NCBI RefSeq assembly: GCF_024697385.1 | Contig: NZ_JAILFV010000006.1 | Span: forward strand, 1 to 51,337 | DNA from: Anaerovibrio sp. | GTDB taxonomy: Bacteria > Bacillota > Negativicutes > Selenomonadales > Selenomonadaceae | Length of the DNA stretch: 51,337 bases | Direction: 5' to 3' | Shown here: in pieces, positions 1 through 7,498 of the stretch | Layout: each line of letters starts with the position of its first letter | Numbering within the stretch: position 1 is the first letter of the stretch | Notes under the pieces: model-generated | Told to the model about the DNA's origin: nothing | The model's database searches: none | Seen by the model: the letters and a program-made list of their open reading frames with translations, nothing else | Translations under genes and position numbers: made by a program

Positions 1-142
1 ACGCCATTGTTCAAATTTTTCTTCTTTAGAAGAAAAATCTTCCAATTAGCGTTTCAACGAGCTGGGAGATATGCTCGCCAGCTGTTGTAGTTTGTTTTCC
101 CCCACCTAAAGAGGAAGGGGGACATCTTAAAGCTCGTTATAT
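1..142 (-). repeat. Copy R1 of a dispersed structured repeat (short form, cut by window edge)
   Basis: Read on the minus strand, it begins TATAACGAGC near 142 and ends ACAATGGCGT at base 1, so the last bases lie outside the window. It holds three hairpins: a C-run/G-run stem (99-103 with 117-121, with an inner CCT/AGG tip), a stem AGCTGG/CCAGCT (60-65 with 78-83) around a 12-nt loop, and a T-rich stem (TTTTTCTTC with GAAGAAAAA). It lacks the 24-nt module found in R5 and R6. The gene at 195 starts about 50 bp beyond its end. Family membership is seen directly by alignment with the other copies; function is unknown. Confidence 0.85.
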
Positions 143-194
143 TATTTCAATTTATCACTTCCACTGAAAGGGTCGAATTTTATTTAGAAAGCGA

Positions 195-596
195 GTGGTT
201 TCCTTGTACACATATTTAAAGGAAATGAAGTTGGATGAAGAGCTGCTCCCCTTTGCAAGTATTTCTGATGCTGTGAGAGATAGTTATGATGTTAGATCAA
301 TAGGGAATGCAGTGCCTAAGAGTTTCTTGCGTCGATTGATTACGATTTTCGAGGATGAGGCGGGATTGGTGTATTATGCGCAGAAACCGGACAGCATATA
401 TATGATTAACAGGGTTTTTGGTTGCAGGGAAAAAGTTCTTAAGGTTTTTGAAAAGCTGGATAAGGTCCTTGAGGACAACCCGGCTGTTATTGTAACCATA
501 GAGGAAAACGAATATATTATGAGCCGAACCATGCCAAAGCGCATTTCTATACCCAGGGATCATATGAAACACCTTGATATCAGTGAACTCATATAA
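195..596 (+). CDS. Hypothetical protein, 133 aa
   Basis: I do not recognise this protein. It is a mixed charged, soluble-looking protein with no signal peptide or membrane segment and no cysteine cluster; the C-terminal third is rich in basic and acidic residues. The GTG start at 195 has only a weak upstream purine stretch. An in-frame TTG at 204 and an ATG at 225 (just after AAAGGA) are alternatives, so the first ten residues are uncertain. The minus-frame ORF across the same bases looks like a shadow. It lies directly next to repeat R1 and has no operon partner; the next gene starts 325 bp downstream. It may be lineage-specific. Confidence 0.55.
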   Translation: MVSLYTYLKEMKLDEELLPFASISDAVRDSYDVRSIGNAVPKSFLRRLITIFEDEAGLVYYAQKPDSIYMINRVFGCREKVLKVFEKLDKVLEDNPAVIVTIEENEYIMSRTMPKRISIPRDHMKHLDISELI

Positions 597-650
597 ATAA
601 TCAGCATAGTGTGCTATTCTGTTAAATTAAGTTGATTATTGATACTTTTT

Positions 651-707
651 GTTCCCGGCAGAATACAATGACCCCAGTTCCGGTGGTTATTGTGTCCTGC
701 CGGGAAC
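651..707. other. Long, nearly perfect hairpin in a non-coding gap
   Basis: The outer arms GTTCCCGGCAG and CTGCCGGGAAC pair over 11 bp. After a 3-nt internal loop on each side, ACAATGACC pairs with GGTTATTGT (one G-U) and CCA with TGG closes the tip. There is no T-run after it on either strand, so it is not an ordinary intrinsic terminator. It could be part of a small RNA, a processing site or a protein-binding cruciform. The rest of the 597-920 gap shows no gene; the minus-strand ORF 614-841 overlaps this hairpin and looks spurious. Confidence 0.6.
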
Positions 708-849
708 AGTGCTATTATGAGGGGATTGTGTGACAGGACCCTGAATAAGTGGTGCAGGTTGTATGGATGATGGAAGGAAAACAATGCTTTCCCTCCACGA
801 AATATCATTTTCCCGGAATGAAGTTTTTTGAATTGTACCACAATTATTC

Positions 850-878
850 TTGACTATCTTTAAGGTTTTTAAGAAAAT
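850..878 (+). promoter_or_regulatory. Possible promoter of the hybrid histidine kinase gene
   Basis: TTGACT (850-855) and GAAAAT (873-878) are separated by 17 bp and lie about 40 bp before the start codon. The -35 box is good and the -10 box is weak (4 of 6 matches), so this is tentative. Confidence 0.35.
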
Positions 879-920
879 AGAGTAAAGTATTAGTTTTTTG
901 TAGGAGGAGGAAATATCTAT

Positions 921-3074
921 ATGAGTATTCAGGAAAATGTATCGGCTCTTGATACTTGTATAAAAGAATATTTATGGTGTCTGACTGATGGAAAATGCAA
1001 GGCAGGGGAGCACATGCAGGAGCTTGTTACGGCTCTTCGTGAGTATGTGGGCTGCAGCTTTGCTTTTTTGCTGACAAAAGATGTCTCCAGTGATGTCTAT
1101 ACCTTTTCAGCTTATAGCTCGGAGATTGAGGATATAGATTTCAGTGGTGCAGAATTCCCTATTGGGCAGCATGAGGCTGAAACACTGTCAAAGCTACTTG
1201 ACCATGCTTCCCTGGGAGTAGACAGATTATCCTTTTTGGGGGATGAATTTGCCAATCCGATACTGTATTATGGAATGGTTCAGAATGGAGAGGTATGGGC
1301 GCTGGCTGGGGTTATGGATTTTGACAATCAGCAGCACCAGTGGAAGGACAATGAAAGAAATGCTGTTGCCAGGGTAGGCCGGGCTCTGGAACTGACAATT
1401 GGGCAGGACTATCTCCTTTTGGTCAACAAAAAGCACACTCGTTGTATGGATGAGCAATTAAAAAACGAAGTTGAGCAGCGAAATTTATTGGAGGCATCAC
1501 TCCTTGAGGCTGAGAAGACCAATAAGGCCAGACAGCAGTTTTTGATAAAGATGTCCCATGATATCCGTATTCCAATGAATGCGGTCATCGGTTTTGCCGG
1601 ATTGGCCAGTTCGCATGTTCAGGAATATGATCGGGTCAGGGATTATCTGAACAAAATCACTGATTCGGGAAAGCACATGCTTCGTCTGTTCAATGAGGTA
1701 CTTGATATTACCAATATTGAGGAAGGCCGGGCCCAATTGGATGAGCTGCCTAATTCCCTTCCGGATATCATACATGAGGTGTTTAATGCAGTTAGGGGCA
1801 TAGCCAAGGCAAAGCAGATCAAACTTGTTATGGAAACTGTTGATGTGGTTCATGAACAGATTTTTTGTGATCGGTTGCGTTTCAATCAGGTTTTGCTGAA
1901 CCTGGTGTCCAATGCGGTTAAATATACTGATAATGGAGGCAGTGTTGATGTTACCATTATCGAGAAAAAATCAAATCGGGCTGAGTATGCCTACTTTGAG
2001 TTCCGGGTGAAGGATAACGGTATTGGTATGAGTCCAAGCTTTGTGGCTCATATTTTTGACCCATTTGAAAAGGATGAAAACACCATCAAGAATGTTTTGC
2101 AGGGTACCGGTCTCAGCATGGCCATTACCAAAAACATCATTGATCTGATGCAGGGTGATATTGTCATTAACAGCACTCAGGGCGTTGGGACTGAAATAAT
2201 TGTGGATGTTGGCCTTAGAATACAGCAGGGAATGCATATGAAGCACAGTGATGCTGTATTACCTGTAATCAATGGCAAAAAGGTCCTGGTGTTGGATAAT
2301 TCCCTTGCTACCTGCAACAGCCTGGTGGCAATATTGGAAAGATTCGGGTGTGTGGCAGAGTGGACATTATCCCCAAATGAAGCGGTGCATTGGGCAAAGA
2401 TGGCTGCAGACAAGGATGCGACATATGATGCTTACTTTATTGGATGGCGCATGTCTGAAGTGAATGGCGTGGAAATAGCACGGCAGCTCCGTCAGTTTGT
2501 AGCTGCCAAGGTTCCGATATTTCTTATTGTTGATGAGGATTATGCAGATATCGAAATGGATGCCCGTGAGGCAGGGGTTTCGGAGTTCATTATGAAACCG
2601 CTGTTTTCTTCCGATGTTAAGGCCATGGTATCCCGTCTGATGGAGGAAACCGCTGATTCACAGGATGGAGGTTCATCCCTGCATGATGATTTTATCGGCA
2701 GACGCATTTTGCTGGCTGAGGATAATAAGATGAATCAGGAAATTGCTGTCACCATTCTTGAGGACGCCGGATTTTTTGTGGAAGTGGCTGAAAATGGTGA
2801 AGTAGCGGTGGATAAGGTAATCAATCATTCCAGAGGACATTATGATTTGATTCTCATGGATATAAAGATGCCGGTGATGGATGGCTATGAGGCTACCAGG
2901 CGTATCCGTGCCATGTCTGAAAAGGGCAAGAAGGATGTACCGATAATTGCCATGACAGCAGATGCATTTTTTGAGGACAGGCAGTTGGCCCTGCAATGTG
3001 GTATGAACGAGCATATTGCCAAGCCGGTGGATGTTGACAGGCTGTTTGGTGTGCTCAAGTCTATTATCAGCTAG
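921..3074 (+). CDS. Hybrid sensor histidine kinase with two receiver domains
   Basis: A soluble signalling kinase of 717 aa with no membrane segment. Residues 1-170 form a GAF-like sensory region, followed by a short coiled coil (about 170-205). The dimerisation/phosphoacceptor domain carries KMSHDIRIPMN with His213. The ATPase domain shows the N box (LNLVSNAVKYTDNGG, about 326-340), DNGIGM (365-370) and GTGLSM (395-400). A first receiver (about 454-570) has lost its phosphoacceptor: the position expected to be Asp reads Gly508 in FIGWRM, although the late Lys (IMKP) remains. The second receiver (about 595-715) is intact with DN at 601-602, Asp647 in LILMDIKMP and Lys701. The start has a strong AGGAGGAGG site. 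It is monocistronic, and no separate response regulator is adjacent. The ligand and output are unknown. Confidence 0.9.
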   Translation: MSIQENVSALDTCIKEYLWCLTDGKCKAGEHMQELVTALREYVGCSFAFLLTKDVSSDVYTFSAYSSEIEDIDFSGAEFPIGQHEAETLSKLLDHASLGVDRLSFLGDEFANPILYYGMVQNGEVWALAGVMDFDNQQHQWKDNERNAVARVGRALELTIGQDYLLLVNKKHTRCMDEQLKNEVEQRNLLEASLLEAEKTNKARQQFLIKMSHDIRIPMNAVIGFAGLASSHVQEYDRVRDYLNKITDSGKHMLRLFNEVLDITNIEEGRAQLDELPNSLPDIIHEVFNAVRGIAKAKQIKLVMETVDVVHEQIFCDRLRFNQVLLNLVSNAVKYTDNGGSVDVTIIEKKSNRAEYAYFEFRVKDNGIGMSPSFVAHIFDPFEKDENTIKNVLQGTGLSMAITKNIIDLMQGDIVINSTQGVGTEIIVDVGLRIQQGMHMKHSDAVLPVINGKKVLVLDNSLATCNSLVAILERFGCVAEWTLSPNEAVHWAKMAADKDATYDAYFIGWRMSEVNGVEIARQLRQFVAAKVPIFLIVDEDYADIEMDAREAGVSEFIMKPLFSSDVKAMVSRLMEETADSQDGGSSLHDDFIGRRILLAEDNKMNQEIAVTILEDAGFFVEVAENGEVAVDKVINHSRGHYDLILMDIKMPVMDGYEATRRIRAMSEKGKKDVPIIAMTADAFFEDRQLALQCGMNEHIAKPVDVDRLFGVLKSIIS

Positions 3075-3104
3075 AATTTAATTGGGTAAAAATGATTTAA
3101 TATC

Positions 3105-3166
3105 AAAAACAGGCTGTGCAAAAAGTATGGGAGTAATCCGTGAATACTTTTTACACAGCCTGTTTC
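3105..3166. terminator. Bidirectional terminator between convergent genes
   Basis: AAACAGGCTGTG (3107-3118) pairs with CACAGCCTGTTT (3154-3165), and the inner arms AAAAAGTAT and ATACTTTTT extend the stem. The flanking A-run and T-run let it work for the kinase gene (+) and for the small minus-strand gene that ends at 3167. Confidence 0.8.
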
Positions 3167-3343
3167 TTACCTCTTTGATGACTGATAAATTTTTTTATTC
3201 ATTTCGTTATATGTATCCATTGACATGACTACAATGTTTTTGTCATTGGCACGCTGGACAAATATTACTTCCTGTTCATCCTGTGCCCTGTCAGCATATA
3301 TGGTGAATTCCTTTAAAAATTCAGATGATGAAGCTGCAATCAT
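3167..3343 (-). CDS. Phd/YefM-like small protein (orphan antitoxin homologue), 58 aa
   Basis: This gene is too short for the ORF track. It starts at ATG 3343-3341 after a clear AGAGAGG ribosome site and ends TAA at 3169-3167. The segment VIFVQRANDKNIVVMSMDTY matches the Phd/YefM antitoxin pattern of a basic strand followed by a VVMS strand and then a helix with a tyrosine. Family members usually bind their own promoter and neutralise a RelE/YoeB-type or Doc toxin. Here no such toxin follows: the gene ends 2 bp from a terminator, and the upstream partner (3364-3594) does not look like a known toxin. It is the last gene of the corA operon. The homology call is moderate; antitoxin activity is inference only. 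Confidence 0.65.
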   Translation of the reverse strand: MIAASSSEFLKEFTIYADRAQDEQEVIFVQRANDKNIVVMSMDTYNEMNKKIYQSSKR

Positions 3344-3363
3344 ATTTTTGTACCTCTCTTTCG

Positions 3364-3594
3364 TTAACAGGAGGTTTTGCCCAGCAGTGGATGTACTGTT
3401 GGCTTCAGGCTACGCAGCTGTATCATTCGGATGGCAGCTGCCATATCCAGGTCATCCCTGGTACTGTCATACTCGTATACACACATGGGTGATTCGATGC
3501 CCAGCTCGCTTGCCGGCATGTAGATATATTCTGCGGTATTATTGTCACCAAAGATTATCCCGGCCTTTAATTGTGATTCGGTCATTGTTGCCAT
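3364..3594 (-). CDS. Hypothetical protein, 76 aa, in the corA operon
   Basis: A small soluble protein of unknown function. It has a good AAGGAG site 6 nt before ATG 3594, 15 bp after the corA stop, and it is followed 20 bp later by the Phd-like gene, so the three are probably co-transcribed. The sequence starts MATMTESQLKAG and contains a glycine/asparagine turn (IFGDNN) and an acidic stretch (YEYDSTRDDLD). No toxin motif (RelE, Doc Fic motif or PIN acidic residues) was recognised. The + strand ORF 3225-3686 across it looks like a shadow. Confidence 0.6.
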   Translation of the reverse strand: MATMTESQLKAGIIFGDNNTAEYIYMPASELGIESPMCVYEYDSTRDDLDMAAAIRMIQLRSLKPTVHPLLGKTSC

Positions 3595-3609
3595 GGCATT
3601 CTCCTTATA

Positions 3610-4563
3610 TCAGAACATATCACTTTTCCAGAGCAGCAGTCCGCAAATTCCCACCAGCAGTCCGGCAATGCCAAATATATAGCTGAAGGCCCAATCATTT
3701 TCTGCCATTGGCACCGGTACATTCATTCCGAAAAAACTGGATATAACAGTCGGTATGGCCAGTAGTATGGTGATTGCTGCCAGGAATTTCATGACCTGGT
3801 TCAGGTTATTGGAAATGATGGATGAAAAGGTATCGGCAAGGCGTGCAAGAATCTTGCTGTACATTTCCACCATTTCCTTGGCCTGCTTGTTTTCTATGAT
3901 AACATCCTCCAGCAGGTCCTCGTCTTCCTCGTAATACTTCAGCATGGGACGCATGGTAGTATTTGTGCGCAGGCGCATTAGCTTGTCAAGCACGGCACCG
4001 TTGGAACGCAGGGAAGCATTGAAGAATGTCAGGGATTTTTGCAGCTCCAGCAGCTTCAGGATTTCCTTGTTCTTCATCGAGTGACGGAGCTTTCGTTCTA
4101 TTTCATCTGATTGCTTGCTGATCTGTCTCAGGTAACTGAGGTAAAAGGTAGCAGAGCGGTACAGTATCTGGAACAAAAAGCGTGTCTTCTTGAAGGTCCG
4201 AAAGAACCGTGCATGCTTTTCATTGAAATAGGACAGGACCGGTGTGTCCTCCAAACATACTGTGATAATATAATCCTCGGTCATAATGATCGCCAGTGGC
4301 AGTGTATCATAACCGCCTTCTTCCCTGATGATTGGGACATTGGTCAGGATCATGACACTGTTGTCTTCGATATCAATATGGGAGCGCTCCTCATCATCAA
4401 GTGCAGAACGGAGAAAATCAGGTTCAACCTCGGTAAGGTTGCTCACAACCTTCAGCTCATATGGTGTAGGATCGACGATGTTTATCCAGGCACCATTTTC
4501 CAGGGCCTTCAGACTCAATTCTGCCAGCGGTCCATTCTCATGGGATTTTAAAATTTTGAGCAT
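3610..4563 (-). CDS. corA: CorA family magnesium/divalent cation transporter
   Basis: A 317-aa channel that moves Mg2+ (sometimes Co2+/Ni2+) across the inner membrane as a pentamer. The first 250 residues form the acidic cytoplasmic domain with long helices. Two membrane helices close the protein, and the signature GMN (SSFFGMNVPVP) sits at the end of the first, followed by a short loop containing the MAEND acidic stretch. The length is normal for CorA. The ribosome site AAAGGAG lies 8 nt before the ATG and is the 3' arm of a small hairpin (see leader feature). Two tiny genes follow in the same direction. Confidence 0.95.
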   Translation of the reverse strand: MLKILKSHENGPLAELSLKALENGAWINIVDPTPYELKVVSNLTEVEPDFLRSALDDEERSHIDIEDNSVMILTNVPIIREEGGYDTLPLAIIMTEDYIITVCLEDTPVLSYFNEKHARFFRTFKKTRFLFQILYRSATFYLSYLRQISKQSDEIERKLRHSMKNKEILKLLELQKSLTFFNASLRSNGAVLDKLMRLRTNTTMRPMLKYYEEDEDLLEDVIIENKQAKEMVEMYSKILARLADTFSSIISNNLNQVMKFLAAITILLAIPTVISSFFGMNVPVPMAENDWAFSYIFGIAGLLVGICGLLLWKSDMF

Positions 4564-4650
4564 AATGGTACTCCTTTCGCTAAAAGGAGACCATAATACT
4601 TTATCTTGTCATGTAAAGGCAGGAAAAAAGCGGTACGGTCTCCATATTCT
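4564..4650 (-). promoter_or_regulatory. corA leader with ribosome-site hairpin and competing helix
   Basis: On the minus strand the corA ribosome site AAAGGAG (+ coordinates 4577-4571) can pair with CTCCTTT (4589-4583) across a 5-nt loop, hiding it. The upstream GGTCTCC (4592-4586) overlaps that arm and can instead pair with GGAGACC (4643-4637). The two helices exclude each other, a layout typical of translational switches. I see no M-box consensus, so the signal sensed is unknown. The rest of the 4590-4918 gap shows further inverted repeats (4650-4690) but no gene; the + ORF 4328-4846 is spurious. Confidence 0.5.
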
Positions 4651-4919
4651 TTTTGGGGTTATCCGGGGTTTCCGGGCTAGGATAGTCCGTATCCATTTTT
4701 CCTCACCAGCTTTTCATAAAAAATTTAGACTTGTGGTGTATATTTTTACTACAAGACCATTAAAATATTACTACCAGGTGCGCCTTTCGTCAATGCTTTT
4801 ATCCTATGTTCAGCGGCTAATTCAATTAAATTTTCAGTGGCAGTAAAAACTCCCACTGAAAAGGGCCGTCATCATTTTTTGGGGAGCCTGGGCCGGGGCG
4901 GTGGAGTTTTTCCTTTGGG

Positions 4920-4948
4920 GTGACTATTTTTTGTTGTAGTGATATAAT
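4920..4948 (+). promoter_or_regulatory. Possible promoter of the TVP38/TMEM64 gene
   Basis: GTGACT (4920-4925) and a perfect TATAAT (4943-4948) with 17 bp between them lie about 30 bp before the start codon. Confidence 0.5.
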
Positions 4949-4978
4949 CTCTTGTATTAGTGGTTTAGGGGGCATGAC

Positions 4979-5689
4979 ATGCAAAAAAAGAAATCTGCAG
5001 CTATGATTAAAATTGGGGCAGTGGCGGTAATGATGCTGCTGTTTTTGATTATATACATGATGAATCCTGCATTCTTCAATGAACTGTGGGAGGTCTGTCT
5101 TAGCGGGGATATGGAATTGGTGGCAGCCTACATTAATTCTTTTGGGCCCTGGGCCATGCTGTTCAGTTTCCTGCTGGTGCTGTGTGTAAATGCCATTGGA
5201 TTTCCGCCGGCCATTATTTTTTCGTCGGCAAACGCCCTGATTTTCGGTATCGTGCCGGGAATAATCCTTTCCTGGATTGCTGAAACGGTTGGGGTGACCA
5301 TCAGCTTTCTGCTGTTGCGGTTTCTGTTTCGTGAGGCAGCAGAGGAAGCAATTGCCAAAAATTCATATCTGAAGCAGATTGATGATGTCAGTGGACGGGA
5401 CGGTTTCAAGGTAATGCTTATAGCCCGTCTGGTGCCTTATCTGCCTTCCGGAGTGCTCAATGCCGTAGGTGCCCTGAGTAAAATGAGCCTCAAGGCTTAT
5501 GTCCTGGCAGCTCTTATTGGTAAGCTGCCTTCCACGGCTATTGAGGCCATGATTGGACATGACGCTGTCACGGCCAGTGAAAACCCGTATAGGCTTGTGT
5601 TCAATATTTTATTGGCAGTGGCAGTAGTGGGAGCATTTTTCATCTATGAAAAGCATAACAAGAAAAACAAAAAACAGGAAGATGTATAA
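4979..5689 (+). CDS. TVP38/TMEM64 family membrane protein (DedA superfamily)
   Basis: A 236-aa integral membrane protein. The N-terminus is basic, followed by a membrane helix (about 8-28). The central SNARE-associated/VTT domain shows the conserved NAIGFPPAIIFSSANALIFG region with helix breakers, and the RLVPYLPSGVLNAVGA stretch typical of the family, including the conserved Arg. A last helix (about 205-225) is followed by a lysine-rich cytoplasmic tail. Members are linked to lipid scrambling or undecaprenyl-phosphate recycling, but the substrate here is unknown. An acyltransferase-3 gene follows after 20 bp, so the two probably form an operon. Confidence 0.85.
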   Translation: MQKKKSAAMIKIGAVAVMMLLFLIIYMMNPAFFNELWEVCLSGDMELVAAYINSFGPWAMLFSFLLVLCVNAIGFPPAIIFSSANALIFGIVPGIILSWIAETVGVTISFLLLRFLFREAAEEAIAKNSYLKQIDDVSGRDGFKVMLIARLVPYLPSGVLNAVGALSKMSLKAYVLAALIGKLPSTAIEAMIGHDAVTASENPYRLVFNILLAVAVVGAFFIYEKHNKKNKKQEDV

Positions 5690-5709
5690 ATGTGGAGGAG
5701 TATTAAGCT

Positions 5710-6846
5710 ATGTCGTTTTCAGCAGCCGCTAAAAGATTGTTCTTTTTGGATAATTTGAAGGCCTTTATTGTTTGTTTGATGATAATATTTCATGGTGCCA
5801 TGGCCTATATGGCTTATGGGCCTGCAGGCTGGTATGTGTCAGATCCTGCTGAGCCCCAGATGTCCTTGACGATTTTTATCATATGGGCTGATGCCTTTAT
5901 CGTACCCATAATGTTTTTTGTGGCCGGATATTTCGCCATCAATTCCCTGTCTGTACACAGCAGTGGGGAATTTTGGAAATCAAAGCTGGTGCGTATATTT
6001 ATTCCCTGGGTTTTGGGGGTACTGCTGCTGGCGCCATTGATTACCTATAGTACATTCGTTTCCAGGGATATAGCTATTCCTTACATGGAATTTTGGGGCA
6101 GGATGTTTTTCTTCGGGCCGATATTTTCACATGTGCACTATTGGTTTTTGGGAACATTGTTTTATCTTTATGTAATTCTGTTTGTTGCCGTAAAATTCAA
6201 ATCATCCTTAAAGGAGAGGTTGACTCCTGTGGTGCCTGGCCGCTTGCAGTTTGGCATTACAGCGGTGCTGTCCTATTGCCTTACGGCCGGGGTCTGCCTG
6301 CTTACCGGTGGATATGTTGATTCGTGGTATACGGTATGGCCTGTGTTTGTTTTCCAGCCTACCAGATTGACATTTTATATAATATATTTCTTTCTGGGTG
6401 TGTATGCCTGGAAACGCCAGTGGTTTTCCGCGAAAAATCAGGGGCTGGATTCCACGATATGGCTCCCGGCATTCGTGGTGTTCTCTGTTGTTTATGTGGC
6501 CTATTCACTTTTTGGGGCGACCATTGTCAGGTCCCAGACCAGTTTTTTGCTGGTAAAAATGGCCCTGCAGAGCCTTTATACCATGACAGCCGTATTTGGT
6601 CTTTTGGCAATATTCCGCTCCAGGATGAATTATACCAATGCTTTCCTCACCGCCTTAAGTTCCGGCTCCTATGCCATGTATTATGTTCATCTGGGGATTG
6701 TCATACTGCTTAATATGTGGTTGCTGCAGATGGCCTGGCCGACTTACCTTAAGTTTGCCATTGTCGGTGGAGGGGGCCTGATTATATCCTATATAGTGGG
6801 CAGAATTTTTATGTTATTGCCATTTTTCTCTCCGGGGAAAAGGTAA
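5710..6846 (+). CDS. Acyltransferase 3 family membrane protein
   Basis: A 378-aa protein with about ten membrane helices. It opens with the family's usual LDNLKAFIVCLMIIFHGAMA, where Asp, Arg/Lys and the helix-1 His are the likely catalytic set. Family members transfer acetyl, succinyl or other acyl groups onto sugars of surface polymers, or modify osmoregulated glucans (OafA/OpgC-like). The acceptor cannot be told from sequence. The ribosome site GGAGGA precedes the ATG. It follows the TVP38-like gene by 20 bp. The two + ORFs inside it are frame shadows. Confidence 0.85.
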   Translation: MSFSAAAKRLFFLDNLKAFIVCLMIIFHGAMAYMAYGPAGWYVSDPAEPQMSLTIFIIWADAFIVPIMFFVAGYFAINSLSVHSSGEFWKSKLVRIFIPWVLGVLLLAPLITYSTFVSRDIAIPYMEFWGRMFFFGPIFSHVHYWFLGTLFYLYVILFVAVKFKSSLKERLTPVVPGRLQFGITAVLSYCLTAGVCLLTGGYVDSWYTVWPVFVFQPTRLTFYIIYFFLGVYAWKRQWFSAKNQGLDSTIWLPAFVVFSVVYVAYSLFGATIVRSQTSFLLVKMALQSLYTMTAVFGLLAIFRSRMNYTNAFLTALSSGSYAMYYVHLGIVILLNMWLLQMAWPTYLKFAIVGGGGLIISYIVGRIFMLLPFFSPGKR

Positions 6847-6966
6847 AAAGGGTGATTGGCGCCGCTATCGTCCTTTATGTCCGCTATTTCCATGAATTGA
6901 TATTATGGAAGCAAAAAGTTTAGCCATGTTATTCTGCATGGTAATTAAACCGTGATACCGAGGTGA

Positions 6967-6993
6967 GCCTGACCGGAAAGGTCAGGCCCTTTT
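6967..6993 (+). terminator. Weak terminator-like hairpin after the acyltransferase gene
   Basis: GCCTGACC pairs with GGTCAGGC around GGAAA, followed by CCTTTT. Two smaller hairpins precede it in 6888-6945 (CCAT/ATGG and CCATG/CATGG), so the stretch 6850-6993 could be a 3' UTR or a small RNA. No gene was found in 6847-7218 apart from this and repeat R3. Confidence 0.5.
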
Positions 6994-7043
6994 AGCGTAA
7001 GAAAACAGGGTTTTTCAACTGCTTTGGGCTGCTTCCAGGGAAG

Positions 7044-7182
7044 AAATAACGGGGTGCTGATTTTAACAGGCGGTGAGCATATCTCTAGTCTCGTGCGACG
7101 CAAGGCCAGTGGTCTTGGGGAAAATACTAATTTGGAAGATTTTTCTTCTGGGGGAAGAAAAATTTGAACAATTGCGTTATAA
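7044..7182 (+). repeat. Copy R3 of the dispersed structured repeat (lacks first hairpin)
   Basis: It matches the family from TTTAACAGGCGG to the end GCGTTATAA at 7174-7182. The conserved loop TGAGCATATCTC and the optional 24-nt module (TGCGACGCAAGG...) are present, but the first C/G-rich hairpin is missing or replaced. The H1 stem is partly decayed (AGGCGG against TAGTCT), while the T-rich hairpin is intact with a new loop (TTTTTCTTC and GAAGAAAAA). It ends 36 bp before the DUF4321 start. Confidence 0.8.
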
Positions 7183-7218
7183 TATTGTAGTGTAGATTTT
7201 TAAGATGGAGGTTTTTTT

Positions 7219-7488
7219 GTGAGTGTAATGAGCAGAAGTTATGGCACATTGATTGTGTTTGTGATAATTGGTGCAGTTCTGGGAGGTATATTGGGAGACC
7301 TGCTCAGTGGGTTTGATGCCTTTTCGGGTGTGATGCCGTACCTGGTTCATACCTATCCGGTTCTTGACATTGCACCGGCTGTATTGAATCTTTATGTTAT
7401 CAAGCTGACAGTTGGCTTTTCCTTTACGCCCAATCTCATGAGTATTTTGGGCATGGTCATAGCCATCATACTGTTCCGCCGATATTAA
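7219..7488 (+). CDS. DUF4321 family membrane protein, 89 aa
   Basis: A small protein with two hydrophobic stretches (about 9-29 and 62-86) and a short extracellular or periplasmic-side loop between them. It matches the DUF4321 family, which usually sits just before maf in Firmicutes, as here (10-bp gap). It starts with GTG after GATGGAGG. No activity is known; the neighbours suggest a link to cell shape or division. Confidence 0.8.
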   Translation: MSVMSRSYGTLIVFVIIGAVLGGILGDLLSGFDAFSGVMPYLVHTYPVLDIAPAVLNLYVIKLTVGFSFTPNLMSILGMVIAIILFRRY

Positions 7489-7498
7489 GGGGGGGCAA

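Noticed and set aside
614-841. 75-aa minus ORF in the gap before the kinase
   Set aside because: It crosses the long hairpin at 651-707 and has no ribosome site or similarity that I recognise.
4328-4846. 172-aa + strand ORF across the corA start
   Set aside because: It overlaps corA in antisense and its leader; no domain or ribosome site.
4564-4950. M-box magnesium riboswitch before corA
   Set aside because: The conserved M-box core sequences are not found; only simple helices are seen.
6940-6993. Signal recognition particle RNA
   Set aside because: GACCGGAAAGGTC looks similar to the SRP loop, but the needed AAGCAG side and asymmetric loop are missing; it is a plain stem.
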